DNA from: JAMCRM01 sp035561075
GTDB lineage: Bacteria > Acidobacteriota > Terriglobia > Bryobacterales > Bryobacteraceae
NCBI GenBank assembly: GCA_035561075.1
Contig: DATMYF010000180.1
Location: forward strand, 69,988 to 133,987
Direction of reading: 5' to 3'
Length of the DNA stretch: 64,000 bases
Under the pieces are notes generated by a model that searched no databases, was not told the DNA's origin, and saw only the letters and a list, made by a program, of their open reading frames with translations. Each line of letters opens with the position of its first letter. The stretch's first letter is position 1. This document shows positions 32,824 through 40,674 of the stretch, one piece after another. The translations under genes and the position numbers were made by a program.

Positions 32824-33970
32824 AGCGTCCTGTAGAGGGGTCCCGCACGACGGCGGAGGCGGAGGTCGCGCCGGAAGGCCAGAGGGCCGTCACGGGGCCG
32901 GAGAATTCGAGCGGCGGGCTGACCGGTGCGGCGCTATTGAGCCCCACTTCCCAGGCTTCTACGGCATCCGGCTCTTGGGCATCCCCGGGGCGGGAGACGA
33001 GGACCTGCCGGCCTGCGCCGCAGGACGCCTCGACGCCGGCAACGTCGCCGCCCCATCCGCTGATCGGCTGCCCGGCCGGGCTGAACGAGGCGTTGTACAC
33101 CACCGCGCGGCCGTCGAGCGAGGTCATCACCCAGAGCGGCGCCTCGGGGCTGCCCGCCAGCGCCATGGAGTAGAACGGCGGCACCGTGGCCTTGGCGCCC
33201 GACGGCGTGAAGACGGTCCCTTCGAAGGCATTGTGTCCGGCGCGGAAAGTGGCATGACCGGCCAGAGAACCGCCGGAAGCGAGCGGCCAGAGGGCTTCCC
33301 CGGCGGTGCATTCGAGAGCCGGAGGATCGATGGTGCCGCGGCAGGCGGACCCGGGGAGCCAGGCCTGAAAGGCATTGCCCTGAACGGCGAGGCGTCCGCG
33401 CAGGTCTCGGCCGGGTGCGGCGGCAACGGCAAACGAGCCGCGCGGCTCCCATCCGGCGGCGGTACGGCCATAGACCGCCACGCGCGAGGGCTCCAGGACG
33501 AAGAGGCGGCGTTCGGGCTCACCCTCCACGATGACGAAATCGAGAATGGGCTCGTCTTGCTCCCACACCAGCCGGCGCTCGAGCCATACGGCCGTGAGCG
33601 GTGCGCTGGCGGCGGGCGTCCGGGGCCAGGCGGTCATCAGGACCGTGCGGGTTTCGCCGCGGCGCACTTCGGCCACCAGCAGCCAATTGCGGAGATTTTC
33701 GGAGGCGGTGACCCGGACCTCGGCGGCGCCGTTTTCCGCGAGCCGCACCCCTTGGGCGCGCAGGGCGGCCATAACCGCGGCGCGAACTTCGGCGAAACCG
33801 GCTGCCGGGAGCGAGGAGAGGTTGCGGATGGAGAGGGCCGCGGGGTCGGCTTCGACGGCCGCGAAAACGGCCCGGGCAAGGTCGCGCGCGGCCGCCTCGG
33901 GGGTCTCGGCCGCGGCACGCCCGGCATGCAGGCAAGCCAATAAAAACAGGACCTTAAGACACCCTTTCAC
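32786..33970 (-). CDS. Unknown secreted protein, possible beta-propeller
   Basis: Not recognised. GTG 33970 gives a clean signal peptide (KGCLKVLFLLACLHAGRAAA); GTG 33988 is an alternative. It has about 394 residues. The N-terminal ~100 residues are alpha/beta, with LRAQGVRLAENGAAEVRVTA resembling envelope-assembly domains that sum up small periplasmic proteins. From about residue 130 on it is beta-rich with repeated short W- or G-containing strands, suggesting a propeller. It leads the trio with the solute-binding protein and the kinase. Confidence 0.7.
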   Translation of the reverse strand: MKGCLKVLFLLACLHAGRAAAETPEAAARDLARAVFAAVEADPAALSIRNLSSLPAAGFAEVRAAVMAALRAQGVRLAENGAAEVRVTASENLRNWLLVAEVRRGETRTVLMTAWPRTPAASAPLTAVWLERRLVWEQDEPILDFVIVEGEPERRLFVLEPSRVAVYGRTAAGWEPRGSFAVAAAPGRDLRGRLAVQGNAFQAWLPGSACRGTIDPPALECTAGEALWPLASGGSLAGHATFRAGHNAFEGTVFTPSGAKATVPPFYSMALAGSPEAPLWVMTSLDGRAVVYNASFSPAGQPISGWGGDVAGVEASCGAGRQVLVSRPGDAQEPDAVEAWEVGLNSAAPVSPPLEFSGPVTALWPSGATSASAVVRDPSTGRYAAYRLAIGCGS

Positions 33971-33991
33971 GAAGCGACATGATAGCACGGC

Positions 33992-34123
33992 TCAGTGCCG
34001 GCGCCCGCCGTGGATGACGTGCAGGACGCCGTTCAGGCACAGCCGCGCGATGCCGAACGCGAGCGGGAACGTGACCGCCGCCATTAGGCCGGTGGCGACA
34101 ACTCCAAATCCGTTGGGTTCCAT
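33992..34123 (-). CDS. Small 43-residue membrane protein
   Basis: ATG at 34123 preceded by a perfect AGGAGG (34137-34132) with an 8-base spacing. The product MEPNGFGVVATGLMAAVTFP continues through LAFGIARLCLNGVLHVIHGG and ends RRH. One membrane helix is predicted (about residues 7-33) with a basic C-terminus. The ribosome site lies inside the last codons of the L,D-transpeptidase gene, whose stop is two bases upstream of the ATG, so translation is coupled. Function unknown. Confidence 0.7.
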   Translation of the reverse strand: MEPNGFGVVATGLMAAVTFPLAFGIARLCLNGVLHVIHGGRRH

Positions 34124-34124
34124 G

Positions 34125-34670
34125 TTACTGGCCTCCTGACACGACAGCCGCAAGCTGCGTGCCGAAAATGCGATCGAGTTCCGGGTTGGGAGCATCGTGG
34201 AGTTCCACCACGTCGCCGACGGAGACGCGCTCGAAGAGATCCTCGACATCCTGGTTGCGCATGCGGACGCAGCCGTGGGAGGCGTTGCGACCGATGGAGC
34301 GCGGGTTGTTGGTGCCGTGGATGCCATAGCCCTTGCGGCTGAGTCCGATCCACCGGGTGCCGAGCGGATTGGCCTTCCCCGGAGGCACCACCTTTTTCGG
34401 CGCATACCACGTGGGATCGGGGATGCGCTGGACAACCTCGTAGGTTCCGGACGGCGTAGGGGTAGCGGGCTTGCCGACGGCGACGGGATATGTCCTGACC
34501 ACGCGCCCGTCTTCCACCAGCGCCACCATGCGGTCGGGGATGCTGACCACGATCCTCCTGGGGGCTGGGCCGTTGCCCTGGTCGGCAAGAGCCTCGGCCG
34601 CGGCGGCGATCAGCAGCAGCGCCACCCTCCGCATATTCCTCAGTTCCTGTTCCGGAGTCCGCATCGTCAT
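34125..34670 (-). CDS. L,D-transpeptidase (YkuD family)
   Basis: Periplasmic enzyme that forms 3-3 peptidoglycan cross-links or attaches proteins to peptidoglycan. It has 181 residues with a signal-like segment (MRRVALLLIAAAAEALADQG). The catalytic motif is complete: His118 in HGTN, His132 and the nucleophile Cys134 in SHGCVRM. A PTPSGTYEVV segment is typical of the fold. The start may be the inner ATG giving MRRVALL. It is followed by the coupled 43-residue membrane protein. Confidence 0.93.
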   Translation of the reverse strand: MTMRTPEQELRNMRRVALLLIAAAAEALADQGNGPAPRRIVVSIPDRMVALVEDGRVVRTYPVAVGKPATPTPSGTYEVVQRIPDPTWYAPKKVVPPGKANPLGTRWIGLSRKGYGIHGTNNPRSIGRNASHGCVRMRNQDVEDLFERVSVGDVVELHDAPNPELDRIFGTQLAAVVSGGQ

Positions 34671-34754
34671 TCTCCGGAATGCGTAAAGGCACCCCGCAGG
34701 CCAGAGTGGAAATAACTGATTGGGCAGGAGTTAGCCAACCCCGAGGAAGGCCGT

Positions 34755-34774
34755 CGTGTCTCTCGGGAGACACG
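34755..34774. terminator. 8-bp hairpin with TCGG loop
   Basis: CGTGTCTC (34755-34762) and GAGACACG (34767-34774) pair perfectly around TCGG. It lies 25 bases beyond the stop of the ABC ATPase gene on the minus strand. There is no T-tract, so it may terminate weakly or stabilise the 3' end. Confidence 0.5.
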
Positions 34775-34798
34775 CGATGTAGACGGCGGGACGCGCGG

Positions 34799-35461
34799 CT
34801 AGCGCACAATCCAGCCGTCGGCGAGGTTGATGACGCGGTTGCCGTAGGCGGCGTTGGCCTCGGAGTGGGTCACCTGGACGATGGTGGTGCCTTCCTGGTT
34901 GAGCTTCCGGAAGAGCTCCATGATTTCCTTCCCCTGGCTGGAATGGAGGTTGCCGGTGGGCTCGTCGGCAAGGATCAGCTTGGGGCTGGCGATCACTGCG
35001 CGCGCCACGGCCACGAGCTGCTGCTGGCCGCCGGAGAGCTGATTGGGGTAGAGGTCGCGCTTGCCCACAATATGGAAGCGGTCGAGCGTATCGCAGACGA
35101 TGCCGGCGCGCTCAGAGGACTTGATGTTGCGGTAGGAGAGCGGAATATCGAGGTTCTCGTACACCGTGAGGCTGTCGATCAGGTGATAGCTCTGGAAGAC
35201 GAAGCCGATGTAGCGCTTATTGAGCTCGAAGCGCTCTTTGGGCTTCATCTTGTGCACCGCGTTGCCGGCGAAAAAGAACTCCCCCATCCAGGCGCCATCG
35301 AGCATCCCGAGAATGCTGAGCAGCGTGGACTTGCCGGCCCCGGAGGGCCCCATCACGGTTACGAACTCGCCTTCCTGAATATCCAGGTCGATGCGGCGCA
35401 GGACGTAGGTTTTGCCGTACCCGGCCTCATAGAACTTTTCGATGTTCCGCAGTTGGATCAT
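34799..35461 (-). CDS. ABC transporter ATPase, MacB/LolD type, orphan
   Basis: ATP-binding subunit of the MacB/LolD/FtsE group. It has 220 residues. Walker A GPSGAGKST (38-46), signature LSGGQ (142-146) and Walker B LILADEP (162-168) are all intact, as are the Q-loop (VFQSYHL) and H-loop (VTHSE). No permease is adjacent; in Acidobacteriota such ATPases often serve separately encoded MacB-like permeases. Its target is unknown. Confidence 0.93.
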   Translation of the reverse strand: MIQLRNIEKFYEAGYGKTYVLRRIDLDIQEGEFVTVMGPSGAGKSTLLSILGMLDGAWMGEFFFAGNAVHKMKPKERFELNKRYIGFVFQSYHLIDSLTVYENLDIPLSYRNIKSSERAGIVCDTLDRFHIVGKRDLYPNQLSGGQQQLVAVARAVIASPKLILADEPTGNLHSSQGKEIMELFRKLNQEGTTIVQVTHSEANAAYGNRVINLADGWIVR

Positions 35462-35506
35462 GTGCCGCTCCTCATGTTACATGAAGGCCGGGAGCGGCGC
35501 AGAGGA

Positions 35507-35956
35507 TCAGATGTAGGCGATGACGTCGATTTCCACCAGTGAATCTCCGGGAATTCCGCCTGCCGCGGCGATGGTGGTGCGGACGGGCGGCTGCTCGCCG
35601 AAGCGGCCCTGGAAAACTTCGTTCATGCCCTTATAGTCCTTCAGATCGTTCAGGTAGACGTTGCACTTGAGGACCTTATTCATGGATGAGCCGGCGTTTT
35701 CGAGTTCCGCCTGAACCTCGTCGAGGACGTGCTTGGTGTGGGCCTTGATATCACCCTGAAAATGCGCGCCCTTGCCTGCGATGAAGAGCAGGTTGCTGTA
35801 GGAAACGGCTCCCGAGAACAGGGGGGTGCCCTTGGGCTTCTTGTTTCCACGGTAATGGACTTTCTTTTCGGGCCCGGACTGCGCCCGGGCGGCCCCGGCG
35901 GTGGCGGCTGCCACTGCGCCCGCCTTCAGGAAACCTCGTCGGTTGGTGTTATTCAT
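35507..35956 (-). CDS. Tat-exported RidA/YjgF-family protein
   Basis: RidA proteins hydrolyse reactive enamine/imine intermediates in the cytosol; this one carries an export signal. ATG 35956 gives 149 residues, beginning MNNTNRRGFLKAGAVAAATA, a twin-arginine signal, followed by a RidA domain (SGAVSYSNLLFIAGKGAHFQ, VYLNDLKDYKGMNEVFQGRF, PPVRTTIAAA, VEIDVIAYI). The conserved substrate-contacting Arg of the family is present in PPVRTT. A periplasmic role is unusual and its substrate is unknown. Confidence 0.9.
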   Translation of the reverse strand: MNNTNRRGFLKAGAVAAATAGAARAQSGPEKKVHYRGNKKPKGTPLFSGAVSYSNLLFIAGKGAHFQGDIKAHTKHVLDEVQAELENAGSSMNKVLKCNVYLNDLKDYKGMNEVFQGRFGEQPPVRTTIAAAGGIPGDSLVEIDVIAYI

Positions 35957-36144
35957 GTGTGCTCCAGTCACAAGCGTTGCCGGAAAAAATCCGGTCCGGG
36001 AAATTCTGAGGCAAGTATAACTTAGCCGGACCGCGCGGGTGAGCGGGCGGCCGGAGTACCGGGAGGGGGTGGATAGACTGAAGCCAGCCGCGGTCCGCGG
36101 GCGAACCGCGGGCCGGGGTGCGCACATTTTGAGCACATGGAGGA

Positions 36145-37413
36145 ATGATGATTGTCCGTAGAGCGGGGTGGTTCCTCGCATTGTCAACGGGGCTATTGGC
36201 CGCACCGCCCCTCACTACCGTCCAGGACGTTCTTTACAAGGCCGACGGCACGCGCTTCAACGGCAACGCGGTGATCAGTTGGAACAGCTTCGAGTCGAGC
36301 GACGCATCCGCGATCGCCATGCACAGCCTGATGGTTAAGATCGCGGACGGCCAGTTGCGCGTGCAACTGGTGCCCAACGCGGGCGTGACGCCGACGATGT
36401 ACTACATAGTGAAGTATTCAAGCGACGGCCGGATCCAGTTCGAGGAGACATGGTCGGTACCGGCCGCAGCCCACGCGTTGCGCCTGCGCGACGTCCGGGT
36501 AGTGGCGCCGCCCAACATTGAAGCGGGAGCGCTGCCGATTCAGCAAAGCGACGTGGTGGGGCTCACCGCGGACCTGGCATCGCGTCCGGTGCGGGGCCCG
36601 GGGTTCGCGCCCGGGAGAGCCGCGGTGATCGGGTCAACGGGGGCGCTTGAATCCGCCATGGGAGATCCGGCGGACTGCGTGCGGGTGGACGGGACGGCGG
36701 GTCCATGCGGGGCCGCCGGAGCGGGCGTCTACGGGTTCACCGATAACGAGACGCCGGGGGGCGTGGTGGACGGGACCAACCTTAGCTTTTCCCTGGTTTC
36801 CCCGCCCAATCCGTCCGTCAGCCTGACCGTCTACCGGAATGGGCTCCTACAGAAAATGGGGCCGGATTACGTGCTGAGCGACCGGTCGATTACGTTTGCA
36901 GCGGGCGCCGCTCCGCAACCCGGCGATACTCTGCTGGCGTCCTACCGGCGGTTCAGCCCGGGGTCGTCCACAGGACCGGAGGTGCTGTGCTCCGGGACGG
37001 GCATCAGCACCGGCGGCACGGAAACGGCGGTGTTGGGAAGCTGCGCCATCGAGGCCGGGACGCTCCAGGCGGGCGACCGTGTGGAGGTGCAGTTCGACTA
37101 CGCCCATGACGGCACCGCGTCTGGATTCACCTTCGACGTGCGCTGGGGAGGCACCGTCGTGGTGTCGCGCGATGGCGGCTCCGGGGATGCCCTGGTGACC
37201 GGCCGGGGAGAAGCCGCGGTGGCCGTGGACGGCACACAGGTGAGCGTCCAGACCTGGGGCGGAACCCTGCCGCTGGCTGCTGGCGTGGTGGCGGCCTCCG
37301 AAGCGGCCTTGGGCGCGGTGAACATCCAATTCAGCGGGCGGGTTGCCGCGGCGGCTGGCGATACACTCAGGCTGCGGCACTACACCGTGGTGCGGTATCC
37401 GGCGGTGCTGTAG
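36145..37413 (+). CDS. Unknown secreted beta-rich protein
   Basis: Not recognised. It has 422 residues and a signal peptide (RRAGWFLALSTGLLAAPPLT). GGAGG precedes two alternative ATGs (36145, 36148). The N-terminal ~110 residues (TRFNGNAVISWNSFESSDAS onward) resemble the start of carboxypeptidase-regulatory/transthyretin-like modules. The segment near 225-270 (SLTVYRNGLLQKMGPDYVLS) resembles a tail-fibre-like beta module; the remainder is beta-rich with Gly/Thr. No repeats at the DNA level. Its end is 2 bases from the convergent LytTR gene. Confidence 0.7.
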   Translation: MMIVRRAGWFLALSTGLLAAPPLTTVQDVLYKADGTRFNGNAVISWNSFESSDASAIAMHSLMVKIADGQLRVQLVPNAGVTPTMYYIVKYSSDGRIQFEETWSVPAAAHALRLRDVRVVAPPNIEAGALPIQQSDVVGLTADLASRPVRGPGFAPGRAAVIGSTGALESAMGDPADCVRVDGTAGPCGAAGAGVYGFTDNETPGGVVDGTNLSFSLVSPPNPSVSLTVYRNGLLQKMGPDYVLSDRSITFAAGAAPQPGDTLLASYRRFSPGSSTGPEVLCSGTGISTGGTETAVLGSCAIEAGTLQAGDRVEVQFDYAHDGTASGFTFDVRWGGTVVVSRDGGSGDALVTGRGEAAVAVDGTQVSVQTWGGTLPLAAGVVAASEAALGAVNIQFSGRVAAAAGDTLRLRHYTVVRYPAVL

Positions 37414-37415
37414 CG

Positions 37416-38189
37416 CTACAGTTTGAAGAGTTCGCGCAGGCGCTTGGTCTGGACGCGGCTGACGGGGATCTCGGTGCGTTTCCGGTCGTCCATCCGGAGC
37501 TGGTAACTGGATTTGAACCAGGGCACCACTTCCTTGATGCGGTTGATGTTCACCAGGAACGAGCGGTGCACGCGCCAGAACATGTCGCGGTCGAGGCTGG
37601 CCTGGAGGTCCTCGATGGTGCGGTAATTGGAGTGGCCCTCGATGTTGGTGGCTACGAGGGTGATCAGGCCGTTGTCGATGGTGGCGTAGACAACGTCGTT
37701 CGCGTCCACGATGAAGTTGCGGTTATTGGCGCGGATCAGCAACTTGGTGCGGGGCGGGGAGAGGCGCGGCGGGGGTTCGGGCATCCCGCCGCGAGGCTTT
37801 TCCTGGATAATACGCCGGGCGCGCTCGATGGTTTCGGCCAGGCGCGCCTTATCGACCGGCTTCAGCAGGTAGTCCATGGCCTCAAGGCGAAAGGCCTCGA
37901 CGGCGTACTGGTCGTAAGCGGTGATGAAGATAAAGTGGGGGAGCGCGGCGTCCTGCTCGCGGAGGCGGTGGACCACCCCCATACCATCGAGCCCGGGCAT
38001 ATGGATATCCAGAAAGGCAAGGTCGGGCTCGACCTTTTGGATCATCTCGACGGCTTCCAGGCCATTGCGGGCGGTGGCGGCCACCTCAATATCGGGGAAA
38101 TCCCGCAGAAGGAAAGACAGTTCCTCGCAAGCCAGTGGTTCGTCGTCGGCGATGACAGTTGTCAGCGTTGCCGTCGCACGCTCGCGCAT
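37416..38189 (-). CDS. LytTR-family response regulator
   Basis: Two-component DNA-binding regulator of 257 residues. The receiver has the acidic pair DDEPLA (about 15-20), phospho-acceptor Asp61 in FLDIHMPGLDGM and conserved Lys in YLLKPVDK. The C-terminal LytTR domain (about 153-255) includes YRTIEDLQASLDRDMFWRVH and RSFLVNINRIKEV. No LytS-type kinase is adjacent. An extended -10 sequence (TGCTATAAT) lies just upstream, placing the transcript start within a few bases of the ATG. Confidence 0.95.
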   Translation of the reverse strand: MRERATATLTTVIADDEPLACEELSFLLRDFPDIEVAATARNGLEAVEMIQKVEPDLAFLDIHMPGLDGMGVVHRLREQDAALPHFIFITAYDQYAVEAFRLEAMDYLLKPVDKARLAETIERARRIIQEKPRGGMPEPPPRLSPPRTKLLIRANNRNFIVDANDVVYATIDNGLITLVATNIEGHSNYRTIEDLQASLDRDMFWRVHRSFLVNINRIKEVVPWFKSSYQLRMDDRKRTEIPVSRVQTKRLRELFKL

Positions 38190-38197
38190 CGAGTTGG

Positions 38198-38207
38198 TAT
38201 TATAGCA
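38198..38207. promoter_or_regulatory. Overlapping divergent promoters, LytTR regulator and ino1
   Basis: On the minus strand TGCTATAAT (38207-38199) is a perfect extended -10, predicting a start near 38192, three bases before the LytTR ATG at 38189. On the plus strand TATTAT (38198-38203) overlaps it and could serve the inositol-phosphate synthase gene. Only 41 bases separate the two starts, so the two promoters are likely to interfere. Confidence 0.55.
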
Positions 38208-38230
38208 TTTCGACCAAAGGAGAGTCGTAA

Positions 38231-39553
38231 TTGCCCACCAACAAAGATAACGTGCAGATCGCGCCCGCCGACGGCAAACTGGGAGTGCTCATACCCGGGA
38301 TGGGTGCGGTTACGACCACCTTCATCGCCGGTGTCGAGGCGATCAAGAAAGGCGTCGCCCAGCCTATCGGTTCGCTGACGCAAATGGGGACTGTCCGGCT
38401 CGGGAAGCGCACCGAGGGACGCAGTCCGAAGGTCCGCGACTTTGTGCCGCTGGCCGGTTTGAATGACCTCGCGATCGGCACCTGGGATATCTTCGGGGAC
38501 GACGCGTACGAGGCGTCCGTAAAGGCGGGCGTGCTCGAGAGAAGCCTGCTCGACCAGTTCAAGGGCGAGCTTTCGGCGATCAAGCCGATGCCGGCCGTGT
38601 TTTACCAGGAGTATGTGAAGCGGCTGAACGGGCCGAACATGAAGCCCGCCGGGACCAAGATGGAACACGCCGAAATGGTGATGGATGACATCCGGAAGTT
38701 CCGCGCTAGCAGCGGCGCCAGCCGCCTGGTGATGATCTGGTGCGGTTCGACGGAAGTCCATCACGAAGCCGTCGCGGTGCACCAGAGCCTGAAGGATTTC
38801 GAATGCGGGCTGGCGAAGAATGATCCGGCCATTTCGGCCAGCCAGATTTACGCCTACGCGGCGCTCAAATCGGGTGTGCCGTACGCCAATGGCGCGCCGC
38901 ACCTGACCACCGACTGCCCGGCGTTCAACGAACTGGCGCGGGACCGTCAGGTTCCGTTCTGCGGCAAAGACTTCAAAACCGGCCAGACCTTTATGAAGAC
39001 GCTGGTGGCGCCGGGCCTGAAGTCACGGCTGCTGGGCGTGAGGGGCTGGTTCTCGACCAATATCCTGGGCAATCGTGACGGCGAAGTGCTGGACGATCCG
39101 GGCTCGTTCCGATCCAAGGAAGTGACCAAGCTCTCGGCGCTGGAGCAGATCCTTCAGGCGGACCTCTATCCGGAACTGTACAAGGATCTTTACCATAAGG
39201 TCCGGATCAACTACTACCCGCCGCGCGGGGACGCCAAGGAAGGCTGGGATAACATCGATATCTTCGGGTGGCTCGGTTACCCGATGCAGATTAAAATCGA
39301 CTTCCTGTGCCGCGATTCCATCCTTGCGGCACCGCTGGTTCTGGACTTGATTCTGTTCCTGGATCTGGCACAGCGCGCAGGGATGCGGGGTGTGCAGGAG
39401 TGGCTGTCGTTCTACTTCAAGGCGCCCCTCACGGCCCCGGGCCTATATCCCGAGCACGATATTTTCATCCAGTTGATGAAGCTGAAGAACACGTTGCGGT
39501 GGATGCGGGGCGAAGACCTGATCACCCACCTGGGCCTGGAATACTACGATTGA
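38231..39553 (+). CDS. ino1: Myo-inositol-1-phosphate synthase
   Basis: Converts glucose 6-phosphate to inositol 1-phosphate (NAD-dependent), the first step to inositol lipids or inositol osmolytes. It has 440 residues. A TTG start at 38231 follows AAAGGAGA; the product starts with LPTNKDNVQIAPADGKLGVL and the NAD-binding glycine pattern IPGMGAVTTTFIAG. Conserved regions include SQIYAYAALKSGVPYANGAP, KDFKTGQTFMKTLVAPGLKS, and GWLGYPMQIKIDFLCRDSIL. An epimerase gene follows after an intergenic inverted repeat. Confidence 0.93.
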   Translation: MPTNKDNVQIAPADGKLGVLIPGMGAVTTTFIAGVEAIKKGVAQPIGSLTQMGTVRLGKRTEGRSPKVRDFVPLAGLNDLAIGTWDIFGDDAYEASVKAGVLERSLLDQFKGELSAIKPMPAVFYQEYVKRLNGPNMKPAGTKMEHAEMVMDDIRKFRASSGASRLVMIWCGSTEVHHEAVAVHQSLKDFECGLAKNDPAISASQIYAYAALKSGVPYANGAPHLTTDCPAFNELARDRQVPFCGKDFKTGQTFMKTLVAPGLKSRLLGVRGWFSTNILGNRDGEVLDDPGSFRSKEVTKLSALEQILQADLYPELYKDLYHKVRINYYPPRGDAKEGWDNIDIFGWLGYPMQIKIDFLCRDSILAAPLVLDLILFLDLAQRAGMRGVQEWLSFYFKAPLTAPGLYPEHDIFIQLMKLKNTLRWMRGEDLITHLGLEYYD

Positions 39554-39564
39554 CCAGGTAGTGG

Positions 39565-39643
39565 GGTCTTGGGTGTTGGGTGTTGGGCCTCAGCTTTCCG
39601 CCCATACCCGGGACCCAAGACCCAACACCTGACACCCAACACC
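39565..39643. repeat. Inverted repeat of GGGTGTT units
   Basis: Left arm 39565-39587 (GGTCTTGGGTGTTGGGTGTT plus GGG) and right arm 39613-39643, made of the complementary CCCAACACC/CCCAAGACC units, can pair imperfectly with a ~25-base spacer. It fills the ino1-epimerase gap and looks like a dispersed palindromic element of short repeated units. It could form a strong hairpin in the mRNA. Confidence 0.65.
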
Positions 39644-39647
39644 GGAT

Positions 39648-40670
39648 ATGAATATTCTGGTTATCGGCGGCACGTTGTTCATCGGCCGGTACCTGGTCGA
39701 GGAACTGCTCAAGGCCGGGCATGATGTTACGGTTCTGCACCGCAAGCCAAAGCACGATCTGGGCAGGCGGGTGGCAAACATAACGGCAGACCGCAATGAT
39801 GCCGCGGCGGTTGGGGCGGCGCTCTCGGGCAGACGCTTCGACGTGGTCTATGACAACGCCTACGACTGGGAGCGCGGCACCACCGCGGCGCAGGTGGAGG
39901 CGACCGTCGAGGCCTGCGGCAACCGGCTCACGCGATACATCTTCATGTCCAGCGTGGCGGCGTACGGCGACGGCCTGAACCACTACGAAGGGGACCCGCT
40001 GGCTCCCGACAACCATCCCGATTCCTACGTGAGGAATAAAGCCACCGCGGAACGGATGCTCTTCCGGCTACACCAGCGCACCGGTTTTCCGGTGACTACG
40101 TTCCGTCCCCCGTTCGTCTACGGCCCGGGCAACCCTTACTACAGGGAAGCGTTTTTCTGGGACCGCCTGCGGCTGGGGCGGCCGATCATCATCCCCGGCG
40201 ACGGCCACCGTCTGATGCAGTTCGTCTACGTGCACGACCTCGTGCAGGCGCTGCTGCGGGCCATGGAAGAGCCCGGAGCAGTGGGGGAGGCGTTCAACAT
40301 TGGAAATCCGCGGCCGCTGTCGCAGGCCGAGCTGGTGATTCTGCTGGCGCAGGTGGCGGGAACCGAAGCATCGCTGGTGCGGGTGCCGCGGGAACTGATC
40401 CAGCAAGCGGGCGGCGATCCGATGGGAAACCCCGCCTATTTCGGGGTGTACTTCGACATTCCACCCATCACAGAGAACGTTACCAAGATCACCCGCGTCT
40501 TGAAGGTGAAGCCCACGCCATTCGATGCCGGCCTGAAGGAAACCTACCGCTGGTACGCGCGCGGCAAGCGGTCGCAGCCCGATTTCAGCTTCGAGGATCG
40601 CCTGCTCGAATCGGCGCGCGCGGGCGCGAAGATCGGGGCCGGGCAGCAGGCTCCGGGTCAGCGCGAATAG
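39648..40670 (+). CDS. NAD-dependent epimerase/dehydratase (extended SDR)
   Basis: Sugar-nucleotide-type epimerase/reductase of 340 residues. The Rossmann glycine motif is GGTLFIG (residues 7-13). The SDR YxxxK is in SYVRNKATAE, with a serine-rich MSSVAAYGDG upstream, and the FRPPFVYGPGNPYY segment is the family NxxGP-type site. The GGTxFIG form resembles the CSP41/isoflavone-reductase-like subgroup. Substrate unknown. It may be co-transcribed with ino1. Confidence 0.9.
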   Translation: MNILVIGGTLFIGRYLVEELLKAGHDVTVLHRKPKHDLGRRVANITADRNDAAAVGAALSGRRFDVVYDNAYDWERGTTAAQVEATVEACGNRLTRYIFMSSVAAYGDGLNHYEGDPLAPDNHPDSYVRNKATAERMLFRLHQRTGFPVTTFRPPFVYGPGNPYYREAFFWDRLRLGRPIIIPGDGHRLMQFVYVHDLVQALLRAMEEPGAVGEAFNIGNPRPLSQAELVILLAQVAGTEASLVRVPRELIQQAGGDPMGNPAYFGVYFDIPPITENVTKITRVLKVKPTPFDAGLKETYRWYARGKRSQPDFSFEDRLLESARAGAKIGAGQQAPGQRE

Positions 40671-40674
40671 ATTT

